Positions 6,158-6,215 of a stretch of DNA of 6,215 bases are shown here, piece after piece. The notes beneath the pieces were generated by a model. It saw only the letters and a list, made by a program, of their open reading frames with translations. It had not been told where the DNA came from and searched no databases. The stretch lies in contig DBCY01000156.1 in the NCBI GenBank assembly GCA_002293295.1, positions 6,402 to 12,616 of the forward strand. Direction: 5' to 3'. Source of the stretch: Ruminococcus sp. UBA946 (GTDB taxonomy: Bacteria > Bacillota > Clostridia > Oscillospirales > Ruminococcaceae). The position numbers were made by a program, and so were the translations under genes. Positions within the stretch are counted from its first letter, which is position 1; the number at the start of each line of letters is the position of its first letter.

Positions 6158-6185
6158 AATATATAAAAGCGTATGCCTTGGTCAA
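6158..6185 (-). promoter_or_regulatory. Possible second upstream promoter toward the Wzz/kinase gene
   Basis: On the minus strand, TTGACC (6185-6180) is followed after 16 bases by TATATT (6163-6158); an 18-base spacing to TATTAT is also possible. If active it would give a leader of about 200 nucleotides that passes the palindromes at 6066-6082 and the main promoter. It is weaker than the consensus promoter at 5990-6018, and it may belong to transcription from an unseen neighbouring gene. Confidence 0.3.
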
Positions 6186-6215
6186 AACAGAAGACTAGTA
6201 CCTCATAACAACTAA

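Noticed and set aside
6155..6208. Plus-strand TATAAT at 6155-6160 followed by an 11-codon frame from ATG 6173
   Set aside because: There is no -35 element at proper spacing and no ribosome binding site, and the frame is too short to support as a gene.

Overview
The window looks like a chromosomal piece of a low-to-moderate-GC Gram-positive anaerobe, most likely a Clostridia/Ruminococcaceae-type Firmicute. The reasons are AT-rich intergenic DNA, strong AGGAGG-type ribosome binding sites, a consensus sigma-A promoter, a secreted protein with a Thr/Glu linker of the kind common in ruminococci, and Gram-positive-style cell-envelope genes. The taxonomic call is inference; no rRNA or marker gene is present.

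Layout. Bases 1-156 are a leader ending in a long hairpin plus T-run that abuts the start codon of a class B penicillin-binding protein (157-1770, +). A clear intrinsic terminator (1786-1821) follows. From there to the right end every gene is on the minus strand. In transcription order (right to left) they are: a fused Wzz-type chain-length regulator/bacterial tyrosine kinase (5952-4486), an EpsG/Wzy-like polytopic membrane protein with an odd acidic, Trp-containing C-terminal tail (4368-3088), a four-helix membrane protein overlapping it by 8 bases (3095-2604), and, after a 97-base gap, a small secreted beta-rich protein of unknown function (2506-1859). The secreted gene converges on the PBP gene across the terminator.

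How they work together (inference). The minus-strand genes resemble the assembly-control part of an exopolysaccharide or capsule pathway. The Wzz/BY-kinase would set chain length and flux through autophosphorylation of its C-terminal tyrosine cluster. The EpsG-like protein would polymerise or otherwise handle lipid-linked glycan, and the small membrane protein is a translationally coupled partner. No glycosyltransferase, flippase or initiating sugar-phosphate transferase lies in the window, so the rest of the pathway must be elsewhere or the module acts on another glycan. A perfect TTGACA-N17-TATAAT promoter drives the kinase gene and probably the operon. The PBP is a peptidoglycan transpeptidase and is transcribed separately.

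The points most worth a second look are the terminator-like hairpin that buries the PBP ribosome binding site, a dnaX-type A AAA AAG slippery heptamer in the linker between the Wzz and kinase domains with a -1 stop three codons later, the EpsG tail, and the altered ExxRxxR motif of the kinase.
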